DNA of 64,000 nt from an uncultured Acidimicrobiales bacterium. GTDB taxonomy: Bacteria > Actinomycetota > Acidimicrobiia > Acidimicrobiales > SHLQ01. Made by a program: the position numbers and the translations under genes. Location of the stretch: positions 20,158-84,157 of the forward strand of contig CALHTF010000024.1 of the NCBI GenBank assembly GCA_938038815.1. The letters run 5' to 3'. Within the stretch, counting starts at the first letter, position 1. Each line of letters begins with the position of its first letter. Below are positions 55,182-63,836 of this stretch, in pieces. The notes under the pieces are model-generated. The model worked only from the letters and a program-made list of their open reading frames with translations. It was not told where the DNA came from and did not search any database.

Positions 55182-56716
55182 GTAACACCGCCGAACTCTT
55201 TGCCCAAGAACCACTGCGCGTTCTCGTACTCACCGGTACCGAACCCCAGCCATTCACCCGCCTCACCACCTGGTTCGAGTCCTGGGCCGCCAAGAACTCT
55301 GAACTTCAGGATTCGATGGTGGTCCAACACGGAACCGCAGCGCCTTTGGCCGAGGTTTCATCGACCGACTGGCTGTTGCACGACGACATCGCCCACGAGG
55401 TTGGCGAATCGAACCTGATCATCGCTGGGGCCGACCTGTCGCTCATCCGGGCCGCTCGAAAGAACGGCCGCCGGATCGTGGTGGTGCCTCGCACCGAACA
55501 CCACGACGAGACCACTACCGACCAGACCGAGCTGGCTCGATCCTTGGCCCGCCACGGACATGTACTCCTGGCCGAAACCGAGCGCGAACTGCATTCGCTG
55601 CTCGACCGGGCAGTCAAGAACCCAGCGCTCACCGTCTCGGAGTGGACCGACCGGTCCGAACGGGCCGGTGTCGAACTCGAACAGATCGTTGCTGACCTCG
55701 GCGACGGCCAGACGTCGCTCGCTACCGTTACCAATCTGCTCCCCACCGCTGGAGCCGCCAAGGTGCCGGTGCTTTATGTCGGCGGCCTTGGCCGCAGCGG
55801 CAGCACCCTGCTCAACGACATGTTGGGCCAGCACGGCCAACTGGTGGCCGGTGGCGAGATCGTCCACATCTGGCAACGCGGTCTGGTCGAGAACAACCTT
55901 TGTGGTTGCGGTACCAAGTTCCAGTCGTGCGAGTTCTGGAACGAGGTCGCGGAGCGGGCGTTTGGCGGCTGGGACCAGCTCGACCTCGACTCGGTAATGA
56001 AGGCCAAGAACGCCGTCGACCGCAACCGGTTCGTACCGCATCTGCTCGCCCCGTTCGTGTTCCGGTCGATCCAAGAACCGCTCGCCGAGTACGGCGACAT
56101 CTTGGTTTCGCTTCTGCGGGCCATCCGCGACGTTGCTGGCGTGCCGGTGGTCGTCGACTCGAGCAAACAGATCTCGACCGCGTTGATGCTTCGCCAGATC
56201 GACAGTGTCGACCTGCGGATCGTGCATCTCATTCGCGATGCCCGAGGCGTGGCGTATTCGTGGACCAAAACCAAGAAGAAGGTCGAAGTCACCGACGGCG
56301 ACGCGTTGATGAACCAGTACCACCCTGGTCTGATGGGTTGGCGCTGGTTGTCGTGGAACGTGATCTTCAGCTCGATGCGAGGTTTGAAGATTCCCGTGCT
56401 CACCGTGCAGTACGAAGACCTGATCACCGACCCCCGATCGACCCTTGGTCGGATCATCGGATTCGCTGGGGTCGAACTCGGTGATCTCGAATTTCTCGGC
56501 GGCGACGATACGTCGATCACCGTCAACCTTGAGCCGACCCACTCGGTAGCCGGGAACCCGTCGCGCTTTAAGCACGGCGAGATTGCCCTACGCCTCGACG
56601 AGGCATGGCAAGAAAAGCTCGAACCAAAGATGCGCAATCTGGTGACCGCAATCGCGTTCCCGCTGCTGCGCCGGTACGGCTACAAGACCTCCCTGAAGTC
56701 AGGAGATAAATCATGA
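55178..56716 (+). CDS. fusion of an Alg13/PssE-like glycosyltransferase domain with a sulfotransferase domain
   Basis: 512 residues from ATG 55178 (ATGA overlap). Residues about 10-150 match Alg13/PssE: LRVLVLTGTEPQPFTRL, a central SNLIIAGADLSLI and the donor-binding IVVVPRTEHHDETTTDQTEL. From about 195 a sulfotransferase domain follows, with the PAPS loop GGLGRSGSTLL (202-212) and the 3'-phosphate motif LIRDARGVAYSW near 350. Four cysteines in LCGCGTKFQSCEFW are typical of one sulfotransferase subgroup. I know of no described protein with this pairing. It implies that a sugar is transferred and then sulfated by one enzyme. Confidence 0.75.
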   Translation: MSNTAELFAQEPLRVLVLTGTEPQPFTRLTTWFESWAAKNSELQDSMVVQHGTAAPLAEVSSTDWLLHDDIAHEVGESNLIIAGADLSLIRAARKNGRRIVVVPRTEHHDETTTDQTELARSLARHGHVLLAETERELHSLLDRAVKNPALTVSEWTDRSERAGVELEQIVADLGDGQTSLATVTNLLPTAGAAKVPVLYVGGLGRSGSTLLNDMLGQHGQLVAGGEIVHIWQRGLVENNLCGCGTKFQSCEFWNEVAERAFGGWDQLDLDSVMKAKNAVDRNRFVPHLLAPFVFRSIQEPLAEYGDILVSLLRAIRDVAGVPVVVDSSKQISTALMLRQIDSVDLRIVHLIRDARGVAYSWTKTKKKVEVTDGDALMNQYHPGLMGWRWLSWNVIFSSMRGLKIPVLTVQYEDLITDPRSTLGRIIGFAGVELGDLEFLGGDDTSITVNLEPTHSVAGNPSRFKHGEIALRLDEAWQEKLEPKMRNLVTAIAFPLLRRYGYKTSLKSGDKS

Positions 56717-57648
56717 GCGACGAACTCGGGCTCTATACCCGCCCCCGAGTCGGCGTCGTGGTCGCGACCCGCGACCGTCCCGAACTGCTCGACCAGACCC
56801 TCAAGGCAATCGCCACCCAGGACTACGAAGGCCCGATCGAGGTCACGGTTGTGTACGACCAGACCGAAACCGATCCTGGTATCGAGGTACTCGACGGTCC
56901 GCGCCAGGTACGAGTGACCAACAACAGCCGCACCCCTGGCCTCCAGGGCGCTCGCAACACCGGCCTATCGATGACCGATACGCCCTACGTTGCGTTCTGC
57001 GACGACGACGACATTTGGGATGCCACCAAGATCTCCAAGCAGATCGACGTCTTCGACGCCGACCAGAATTGCCTGATGGCATCGTCGGGGATCAACGTGG
57101 TATTCGAAGGCGAACGACTGCCGCGAGTACCCACCAAGACCCGGGTGACCTTCGCCGACCTGATCAACTCGCGCATGTTCGAGTCGACCCATCCGTCGAC
57201 CTTCATCATGCGGCGCGAACTCATCGACGAGATCGGCATGGTCGACGAAGACGTACCCGGCGGGTATGGCGAAGACTACGAGTTTGTTCTTCGTGCGGCC
57301 CGCATAACCGACGTTGGTGCGGTTCCCGAGCCACTGGTCGAGGTCCTGTGGCATCAAGCCTCGTTCTACGCCGAACGCTGGCAGATGCGGATCGAAGGTC
57401 TCGAGTACCTACTCGACACCTACCCCGAGTTTTATGACGACAAGGAAGGTCTCGCCCGCATCAAGGGCCAGATCGCCTTTGCGCTTGGCGCGCTTGGCAA
57501 ACGAAGCGAGACGATCTCCACGGCGGTCGAGACCTTGAAGCTCGACCCGAAGCAGAAGCGGGCGTACCTCGCAATCTTGATGGCCGCTGGTGTGGTTACC
57601 CCCGACTTCCTCGTCGCTCGAATCCAGCGCCACGGTCGGTCGATCTAG
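56713..57648 (+). CDS. GT2-family glycosyltransferase
   Basis: 311 residues, ATGA overlap. The GT-A opening VGVVVATRDRPELLDQTLKA, 'GLQGARNTGL', and the metal-binding FCDDDDIW (DxD) are clear. The C-terminal part includes VPGGYGEDYEFVLRAA, the usual position of the catalytic base (ED). A short TPR-like helical tail follows (KSETISTAVETLKLD). Soluble or peripheral; probably adds one sugar of the repeating unit. Confidence 0.9.
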   Translation: MSDELGLYTRPRVGVVVATRDRPELLDQTLKAIATQDYEGPIEVTVVYDQTETDPGIEVLDGPRQVRVTNNSRTPGLQGARNTGLSMTDTPYVAFCDDDDIWDATKISKQIDVFDADQNCLMASSGINVVFEGERLPRVPTKTRVTFADLINSRMFESTHPSTFIMRRELIDEIGMVDEDVPGGYGEDYEFVLRAARITDVGAVPEPLVEVLWHQASFYAERWQMRIEGLEYLLDTYPEFYDDKEGLARIKGQIAFALGALGKRSETISTAVETLKLDPKQKRAYLAILMAAGVVTPDFLVARIQRHGRSI

Positions 57649-57657
57649 GACCCATCA

Positions 57658-59061
57658 GTGGCCGCCGCATTCATTCTCGAGGAGACCAGTCGACTCACCG
57701 TCAAGGGAGCGGGCAAGATCTACCGCCGCCTAAAGCGGCCCGATCTGCCAATCGTCGCGCTCTTCGTCGGGTACCCGCTGTGGTGGATTTTGGGCCTCAG
57801 CCAGATCGGCTTCATCTTTGCCGCCATGCCGATGGCGGTGCAGCTCGCCCGCCGCAAGGTGATCCGAGTTCCCAAGGGATTCGGTATTTGGATCGGGTTC
57901 TTGATCTGGATGATGCTCTCGGCCGCCATGCTCGAACCGCGCTTCGAGCGGTACGTGTCATTTGGGTATCGAGCCGCCTTGTACTTCTCGGCCACCATCT
58001 TCTTCCTTTGGGTCTACAACATGCCCAAGAAGATGTTGCCCTTCGACCGGATCCTCCGGCTTCTGACGGCGTTCTGGTTCTGTGCGCTTGTGGGTGGCTA
58101 CCTCGGCCTGGTGTTCGGCGACATCCAGATCACCAGTGTGACCGAACGGCTCTTGCCCGGATCGCTGAAGTCGAGTGACTTCGTGGTCTCGTTGGTTCGA
58201 CCCAAGTTCGCCCAGGTACAGAAGTTCCTCGGCTTTGATTTCAACCGCCCCGCCGCACCCTTCCTGTTCACGAACCAGTGGGGCGCCAACACGGCGCTGC
58301 TCACGCCGGTTGCGCTCGCGGCGTGGTCGCGGATGCGCGGCATTAAGGGTCGACTCTTCATGCCGCTGGCGATGGTGGCGCTCACCGTGCCGGCGATCAT
58401 CTCGGTAAACCGGGGTCTTTGGTTGTCGTTGTTTGCCGCCGGAATGTACGTAACTTTCCGCCGAGCTCAAGCTGGCCAGCGAGCCAAGGCGCTCCGTATC
58501 GTCGGTGCCTTTGCCGTCGTCGTGCTGTTGGTTTTGGTTTCGCCGCTCTACGGGTTCGTTGAAGGTCGCGCCGAAAGCGACCACGCCAACGGAAGTCGCA
58601 GTGCGTTGTACGCCTTGGTTATCGATGGCGTCGACGAGTCACCCTTCTTCGGGTACGGCGCTCCTCGTTCGGATCCGGACAACCCCAACCTGCCCGCCGT
58701 CGGAACTCATGGCCACTTCTGGACCGTGTTGTACTCCCAGGGCGTCCCGGGCCTCATCATGTTTGTCAGCTTCTTGGGAATGATGGCCGTTCGTACCGCA
58801 AAGGACCTCACTCCCGAACGACTCTGGCTGCACGTGACCTTCTCGCTGCTGTTGCTGCAGATGTTCTTCTACAACATGTTGCCGGCGCCGCTCCATATCG
58901 GGTTTATCGCGCTCGCCGCGCTGTTGCGCCCCGATCGCGCGCCCGGCGATTCCGACACATCGCTGGTCGAGGCCGACCTGGGCGCTGGACCGATCGTCGA
59001 CCTGGCGGGGGTTGATGCGCAAGACGATTCCGCTCGTGACGGAATGAGCGTGTGGATCTAA
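57658..59061 (+). CDS. O-antigen ligase/Wzy-like membrane protein
   Basis: 467 residues from GTG 57658. About eleven helices. A large external loop in the last third contains 'GSRSALYALVIDGVDESPFFGYG' (cited by its ends) and the conserved histidine segment VGTHGHFWTVLYSQGVPGL, the Wzy_C/O-antigen ligase signature. It would polymerise repeat units or ligate the glycan outside the membrane. The C-terminal ~45 residues are acidic and cytoplasmic. Its stop shares TAATG with the next start. Confidence 0.82.
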   Translation: MAAAFILEETSRLTVKGAGKIYRRLKRPDLPIVALFVGYPLWWILGLSQIGFIFAAMPMAVQLARRKVIRVPKGFGIWIGFLIWMMLSAAMLEPRFERYVSFGYRAALYFSATIFFLWVYNMPKKMLPFDRILRLLTAFWFCALVGGYLGLVFGDIQITSVTERLLPGSLKSSDFVVSLVRPKFAQVQKFLGFDFNRPAAPFLFTNQWGANTALLTPVALAAWSRMRGIKGRLFMPLAMVALTVPAIISVNRGLWLSLFAAGMYVTFRRAQAGQRAKALRIVGAFAVVVLLVLVSPLYGFVEGRAESDHANGSRSALYALVIDGVDESPFFGYGAPRSDPDNPNLPAVGTHGHFWTVLYSQGVPGLIMFVSFLGMMAVRTAKDLTPERLWLHVTFSLLLLQMFFYNMLPAPLHIGFIALAALLRPDRAPGDSDTSLVEADLGAGPIVDLAGVDAQDDSARDGMSVWI

Positions 59062-60257
59062 TGGTCGACCAACTCACCAAAGCCAGTGATTCTCCCCTCG
59101 AGTGGTGGGCCAAGATCCTTGGCGGCGATCAAGAGGCGCATCTGTCGTTCACCCGGGGGTCGTTGTCGAGCCCGAGCGAGACGTACTTCGGGCTGGCGAA
59201 CCCGGCGCGCCCAACGATGCTGATCGACACGTCGTCGCGCCGCGGCGTCGCCGAAGCGGTCGGAAAACCCGGACAGGGAGCGCTGCGTGCTGCGGCCGGA
59301 AAGGCGCTTCGTCTACCGGGTGTCGCCAAATTGCTGCCTCGTCGACTCGGCTTGTCGTCACCCAAGACCACTATGCGCGAGTTGCTCGCCGAGGTCGCCG
59401 AAGTCGACGTTGTGTTGTCGGCGAGTTGTGGACCACTTCGTCCCAACCGCAAACCCGTCGTGCGAGGACTCGACCGCCGAGGCGACCTTCACATCGTCGC
59501 CAAAGTTGGTTGGGACCCACTCACCAGTTCGTTGGTGCAGACCGAAGCGGCGGCGATTGCCGAGGTGCTCCAAACCAAACCCGAGATCATCGTGGCGCCC
59601 GAGGTCCTGAGCAATCAAACTTGGAGGGGACTCGACGTGCTTGCTGTGTCGCCGCTCGCCATCGACAACTCGCGCAGCCCCGAAACAACCCCCGGCGAGA
59701 CGATCGACGCACTGGTCGAGTTGTCGTCGATCGATCGCCAAACCGTCGCTCTTGAAGACAGTGGATTTGTGGGCCGACTCTATGACCGCCTCTCGGACTT
59801 GGCGGTCGATGACCAGCGCCCGCTGACCATGCTCGAATCGGCTATCGCCGAAGGTCATTCGCTCGACATCGGCGGCTTCCACGGCGATTGGTCGCCCTGG
59901 AACACCCAACCGCTCGGTGGAGGCCGGCTTCTGGTGTGGGACTGGGAGCGATTCGCCACCGATGTACCGGTCGGTGTCGACCTCGTGCACTATCTGTTCC
60001 AGGTTGAGCGGTTCGTCAACAAACATGAACCGGCCGAGGCTCGCCGGGCGGTGACCGAGCAGGCAGCCGAGCGGCTCGCCGACCTCGACGTCGATCCGAA
60101 CCACGCCGATCTACTGGTAACGCTCTACCTACTCGAAGCCATCGCCCGAAACAGCGAAGGCGCATTGTCAACGCAGTTGCAAGACCGTCGTGGGTCGCTC
60201 ATCGCGGGACTCGATGCCCATGAGGACCTCGACGAAGATTCACGAAAGGCAGCCTGA
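59061..60257 (+). CDS. aminoglycoside phosphotransferase (APH)-fold kinase-like protein
   Basis: 398 residues from ATG 59061. The kinase-like catalytic block is GGFHGDWSPWNTQPLGGG, followed by LLVWDWERFATDVPVGVDLVHY. HGDWxxWN and the WDWE metal-binding acid are those of APH/choline-kinase-fold enzymes. The N-terminal ~150 residues are atypical, with no clear nucleotide loop. It lies between the polymerase-like gene and a sulfotransferase, so a sugar or lipid acceptor is more likely than an antibiotic. This is inference. Confidence 0.7.
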   Translation: MVDQLTKASDSPLEWWAKILGGDQEAHLSFTRGSLSSPSETYFGLANPARPTMLIDTSSRRGVAEAVGKPGQGALRAAAGKALRLPGVAKLLPRRLGLSSPKTTMRELLAEVAEVDVVLSASCGPLRPNRKPVVRGLDRRGDLHIVAKVGWDPLTSSLVQTEAAAIAEVLQTKPEIIVAPEVLSNQTWRGLDVLAVSPLAIDNSRSPETTPGETIDALVELSSIDRQTVALEDSGFVGRLYDRLSDLAVDDQRPLTMLESAIAEGHSLDIGGFHGDWSPWNTQPLGGGRLLVWDWERFATDVPVGVDLVHYLFQVERFVNKHEPAEARRAVTEQAAERLADLDVDPNHADLLVTLYLLEAIARNSEGALSTQLQDRRGSLIAGLDAHEDLDEDSRKAA

Positions 60258-61150
60258 TGGCTCACGGACGAGGCTCGCTCGGAAAATTCTCTCTCCCAAC
60301 TCCGGCTCGAAAACTGATTCGCGCCACCACGACGACCGCGACCCGCGTGTCGGCCGCCAAACGGGCCCTACCCAACTTCTTGATCGTGGGCGCCCAACGG
60401 GCCGGAACCACCTCGCTGTTCTATTACTTGCTTGCCCACCCAAACGTTTTCGGTCCGATCCGCAACAAAGGCGTGCACTGGTACGACTCGGGGTTCGGTC
60501 ATCCGCCCGCCTGGTACCGGTCGCACTTTCCGCTTCAGGCCACCCTCGATGAGTTAGCCCAACGGACCGGCGAACCCGCCATGGTCGGCGAGGGCAGCCC
60601 CTATTACCTGTATCACCCCCAGATCGCGGCCCGGATCGCCGGGATGTTGCCCAACACCAAGGTCATCGCCTTGCTTCGCGACCCGGTCGACCGAGCGATC
60701 TCGCACCACCAGCACGAACTAGCGCGAGGCTTTGAAACCCTCCCGCTGGCCGAGGCGATCGCGGCCGAGGAATCTCGCTTAGAAGGTGAGCACACCAAGA
60801 TGGCCGCCGATCCGACCTATGTCAGCTTTAACGACATGCACTTCAGTTACGCGGCCCGAGGTCGTTACGCCGAACAGCTCGAGCGCTATCACCATCATCT
60901 TGGGCGCGACCAGGTTTTGGCGCTCGACCAGCGGTTGCTGCTTAGCGAACCGGAGAAGACGGTTCACCGGGCGTTCGAGTTTTTGGGTCTCACCCCTCAC
61001 GATGGCGCCGAGTATCCGACGTATAACAAACGCGAATACGACAAAGGCGACGCCGAGGTCCGAGCGACATTGGCCGACAAGTTCGTCGAGCCAAACCAGG
61101 CGCTCGCCCAGCTGACCAACGGTGAGATCAGCTTCGATCAGGCCGAATAG
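60257..61150 (+). CDS. heparan-sulfate-type sulfotransferase
   Basis: 297 residues, TGATG overlap with the previous gene. The PAPS loop is FLIVGAQRAGTTSLFYYL and the 3'-phosphate motif is IALLRDPVDRAISHHQHE, both very close to the N-deacetylase/sulfotransferase and 3-O-sulfotransferase class. 'VGEGSPYYLYHP' and the late 'FEFLGL' region fit too. It probably sulfates a carbohydrate. Last gene of the plus-strand glycan series, with a positively charged N-terminal tail that may associate with the membrane. Confidence 0.9.
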   Translation: MAHGRGSLGKFSLPTPARKLIRATTTTATRVSAAKRALPNFLIVGAQRAGTTSLFYYLLAHPNVFGPIRNKGVHWYDSGFGHPPAWYRSHFPLQATLDELAQRTGEPAMVGEGSPYYLYHPQIAARIAGMLPNTKVIALLRDPVDRAISHHQHELARGFETLPLAEAIAAEESRLEGEHTKMAADPTYVSFNDMHFSYAARGRYAEQLERYHHHLGRDQVLALDQRLLLSEPEKTVHRAFEFLGLTPHDGAEYPTYNKREYDKGDAEVRATLADKFVEPNQALAQLTNGEISFDQAE

Positions 61151-61244
61151 TAGAACCGAAGGTGTCGGGGCTACAGTAGGCGAGCTTCCCAGCCGCTGGC
61201 GCTTTGCCAGCTCCCCCTTACCCCCCCAAGAAGGAAGTTCTTCA

Positions 61245-61676
61245 ATGCGTCACCTGATCAAGGTTGTAACCGTCGTCGCCGTTTTGGCAATCGCCTCTGC
61301 TTTTGCGGTTCCGACTGCCGGAGCTGCGAGCAAGGCCCATGTGTGTATCTCAGTCAACGGCACGACCGTAGTGAAGACGGGCACCGCCAACTGCTTCAGC
61401 ACGCCCGGCAACCGGGCCCACGCCACTGGCGCCGGCTCGTTCGCATCGGCTAGCGGCGAAGGAAGTGTGGCCCGAGCCCGCAAGGGTGGCACGGCGATCG
61501 CGTTCGACAGCGATCAGGGCTTCGCTCTGGCGACCGGCAGCGACAGTCTTGCCTCGACCACTCGAGGCACTGGCCAGCGGGCCGTTGCTTCCGGTGGCGG
61601 CAGCGCCGTTCTGATCGATTGTGTCAACGAGAGCCTCTCGAGCACCGACGGAAGCGCGCTTTTCAAGGCCTGCTAA
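61245..61676 (+). CDS. small secreted protein with YadA-head-like repeats
   Basis: 143 residues from ATG 61245 with AAGGAAG upstream. A signal peptide ends near AGAAS-KA. The mature part has about six short repeats of the 'G..S.A.A.G..A.A' kind (GAGSFASASGEGSVARARKG, then GGTAIAFDSDQGFALATG), the pattern of the left-handed beta-roll in YadA/trimeric adhesin heads. Four cysteines flank the repeats (two before, two after), suggesting a disulfide-closed small domain. No membrane anchor, unlike trimeric autotransporters. Unknown function; perhaps a matrix or surface protein tied to the glycan locus. Confidence 0.7.
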   Translation: MRHLIKVVTVVAVLAIASAFAVPTAGAASKAHVCISVNGTTVVKTGTANCFSTPGNRAHATGAGSFASASGEGSVARARKGGTAIAFDSDQGFALATGSDSLASTTRGTGQRAVASGGGSAVLIDCVNESLSSTDGSALFKAC

Positions 61677-61695
61677 GCACGGCGGAAAGATCGAT

Positions 61696-61733
61696 CGAAA
61701 GGCCCGGGTCCCCCCGGGTCTTTCGTCGTTTTG
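61696..61733. terminator. bidirectional rho-independent terminator
   Basis: A 13-bp stem (61696-61708 with 61713-61725, one G-U pair, TCCC loop) is followed by TCGTTTTG on the plus strand. The convergent lipoprotein gene ends at 61737, so the same hairpin probably serves both directions. Confidence 0.75.
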
Positions 61734-61736
61734 CAT

Positions 61737-63392
61737 CTACGACGCTGGGTTGAGGAGCACCTTGGCGGCCTGTTGGGCGTTCCAGAACAGGTCGACGTCA
61801 GGGGTCCACTCGTGTTTGGTGACCTCGACGAACAACCGGGCATCGGACTCGACCACGTAGAGGGCGAGCACACCGTCGTCGCCTTCATTCCAGAATGCTT
61901 GGTCGTCGATACCTTCGAGTTCGACCAGGTCCGAGACATCGATGTCCCAGTCGGCTTCGCCTGCTTGCGACGTTGCGGCGGCCAACCGGATTTCGATGAG
62001 GGTTTCATCGTCAGCATGAACCAGGTCGCAGACCACCGAAGATCGGTCGCTTGGCTCGGCGTCCCGAACGGCCACGGCGAGAAGGTCGCGGCCGGTAATC
62101 TTCTCGAAGGGGGCAATGTCGAGATCCGAGCAAGCGGCGAGTCCGCGGGTCAACGGAGCTACCTGGATCTTCGCTCCGGTCGATACGAACTCGCCGACCG
62201 GTCCGCTGAGCTTGATCGTTGGGGGCGGCGCGGGTTCTGTTTCGGTTGGGCTCGTGCCATCAAAGACTGCGGCGAGTGCGGCCTCGGCGACTCGATCAGG
62301 CAGCCGTTCGACCTTGGTGTCGACTCGGAATCCGACCCGAGCGAACACGCCGTCTCGTGCGCCGAACCCCTGGAGCAGGGTCGACTGGCGGGTGGCATCG
62401 GGGTCGTCGTCGAACAATCGATCGACGGCCCAGGCAACGTCGGCGCCCGCATCGAGCTCTCGCAGGTCTCGGTAGGACTTGCGATACGCGTCGGCGACCG
62501 TCGCCGCCCGGCCGATCGCATATGCCTGGTCGTCGGACTCCGACACGACCACCTGGGCGATGCTGCCTTCGGCGGTGGTGGCGGTGCAGGTGAGGGCGCC
62601 ATGGAAGCTTGAGGCGACGAAGGGTCCGAGGTTTCCCTGTACGAATGGTGAGAAGGCGCTGGGTGCGAGGTCGCCGCAGGTGCTGATCGTGGCCGAACCA
62701 CTGCCCGGGCCGGGACTCGTGAGCTGGCGAGCTGAGATTTGGGCGAGAGCAGCCAAAGTGTGCGGCGCGGCGACTTGAAAGTCGACGCCCGAGATTTGGG
62801 TTCGGGCCTCGACGGTCAGCGACGACTGCCCTTGGTCGAGGGTGATGGTCGAGAACCCGAAGTTGTCGCCACCAATCCAGGCGAATTCGAGCGGTGCGCC
62901 GAGCGCGTCGCCGAGTTCGCCGCGTGGTTCGCTGAGCTGCTGGTTGTAGATCACCGTGTTTGACCAACGCCCGGTGTTGGCGGTAGCGATGATGCGGATT
63001 AAGTCGACTTCGGGGTCGTCTTCGGCGTACAGAACACAGACCCGGGCGGCGCTGGTGGGTTCGTTGTCTTTGATGATTTCGACGTCGTTGGTCATTACCG
63101 CTTGGCCAACGATGTTGCCCAGCGCTTCGACGTCGAGTTGCTCGCACGATTCAAGCCCTGGTTCGAATCCCTCGAGGTCGATCGGACCAGCCTCGAGTGC
63201 CGCCACAATCGCGGCGGCCACATCTGGTTCGACCGAGTTCGTAAGGATCGAGCCTCCGGTGCTGGTGCCGGGTTCGGTGCCGGTCGCTGCGGCGCTCGGC
63301 CCACCCTCGACCGGTGAAGCGTTGTCGCTACACGCCACCAGAAACAACCCCAAGGCAACGATCGCGAATATCACGCGGCGCGGTCGCCGCAT
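61737..63392 (-). CDS. lipoprotein with three DUF3558-like repeats
   Basis: 551 residues from ATG 63392. The lipoprotein signal is IFAIVALGLFLVAC with lipidated Cys21. Three successive units each begin with 'C..L' and hold a second cysteine about 35-50 residues later: ESCEQLDVEAL..RVCVLY, STCGDLAPSAF..ALTCTA and AACSDLDIAPF..SVVCDL. This is the pattern of DUF3558-type actinobacterial lipoproteins, here tandemly repeated. The open frame continues upstream into the 50-nt repeat by chance. Anchored outside the membrane; function unknown. Weak ribosome site. Confidence 0.75.
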   Translation of the reverse strand: MRRPRRVIFAIVALGLFLVACSDNASPVEGGPSAAATGTEPGTSTGGSILTNSVEPDVAAAIVAALEAGPIDLEGFEPGLESCEQLDVEALGNIVGQAVMTNDVEIIKDNEPTSAARVCVLYAEDDPEVDLIRIIATANTGRWSNTVIYNQQLSEPRGELGDALGAPLEFAWIGGDNFGFSTITLDQGQSSLTVEARTQISGVDFQVAAPHTLAALAQISARQLTSPGPGSGSATISTCGDLAPSAFSPFVQGNLGPFVASSFHGALTCTATTAEGSIAQVVVSESDDQAYAIGRAATVADAYRKSYRDLRELDAGADVAWAVDRLFDDDPDATRQSTLLQGFGARDGVFARVGFRVDTKVERLPDRVAEAALAAVFDGTSPTETEPAPPPTIKLSGPVGEFVSTGAKIQVAPLTRGLAACSDLDIAPFEKITGRDLLAVAVRDAEPSDRSSVVCDLVHADDETLIEIRLAAATSQAGEADWDIDVSDLVELEGIDDQAFWNEGDDGVLALYVVESDARLFVEVTKHEWTPDVDLFWNAQQAAKVLLNPAS

Positions 63393-63477
63393 CACACTAC
63401 GGGGGGAATCGGGGCACCTATTCACTAGTTCTAAGGTAGAACAAACAGTTTCATATGAACAGATCTCGCCGGTTCGA

Positions 63478-63527
63478 CCGAAATTTTCGCGTTTGATCGG
63501 CTCAGAGCGGGTCAAACGCGATCAGAA
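63478..63527 (+). repeat. 50-nt dispersed intergenic repeat, copy B
   Basis: CCGAAATTTTCGCG at the left end and CGCGATCAGAA at the right. It forms a long hairpin: CGCGTTTGA pairs perfectly with TCAAACGCG, then GCT with AGC around a CAG loop. It shares 27 contiguous bases with copy A. Confidence 0.85.
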
Positions 63528-63569
63528 ACGGCCTGCACGCGCTTTGCCGGTACTTCGGGCACAGCGCCC

Positions 63570-63624
63570 GTCGGTTTCGACCGCCAGGGCGGCCGAAGCC
63601 CTTACCGAGTTGCTGCGCAACTCG
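63570..63624 (+). repeat. 55-nt double-hairpin repeat, copy 2
   Basis: Same length as copy 1 after rpoC. It differs at four bases, all at the tip of the first hairpin: two in the loop (TAGC to CAGG) and one compensatory pair (C-G to G-C). The second hairpin GAGTTGC/GCAACTC is unchanged. Confidence 0.85.
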
Positions 63625-63836
63625 CAGGACCTGAGCTCCTAGAAAGGTCAGGGTGCGAGCGGATATTCCTCTTCACTAGAACCGAAGACGGCACAAAACA
63701 AACACGGGGCAAGACGTAGAGACGCCAAGGGTGTGGCCCGAGCCCACAGAAAACGTCAGAGCTGGGGCGAAGCTGACAAAAAGCGGGCCGAAGAGCCCGG
63801 AGCTCGCGTAGGGCGAGGGGCACAGGTAGAGGGACA

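Larger units (their letters stand above)
63393..63836. other. 444-base region with dispersed repeats and no convincing gene
   Basis: It holds 50-nt repeat copy B and 55-nt hairpin repeat copy 2, and beyond 63643 a plus-strand frame that stays open to the window edge but has no clear start (GTG 63733 is the best). From about 63680 the plus strand is purine-rich. Confidence 0.6.

Noticed and set aside
63160..63180. tRNA-like TTCGAATCC arm
   Set aside because: Lies inside the lipoprotein gene with no anticodon or acceptor stems around it.
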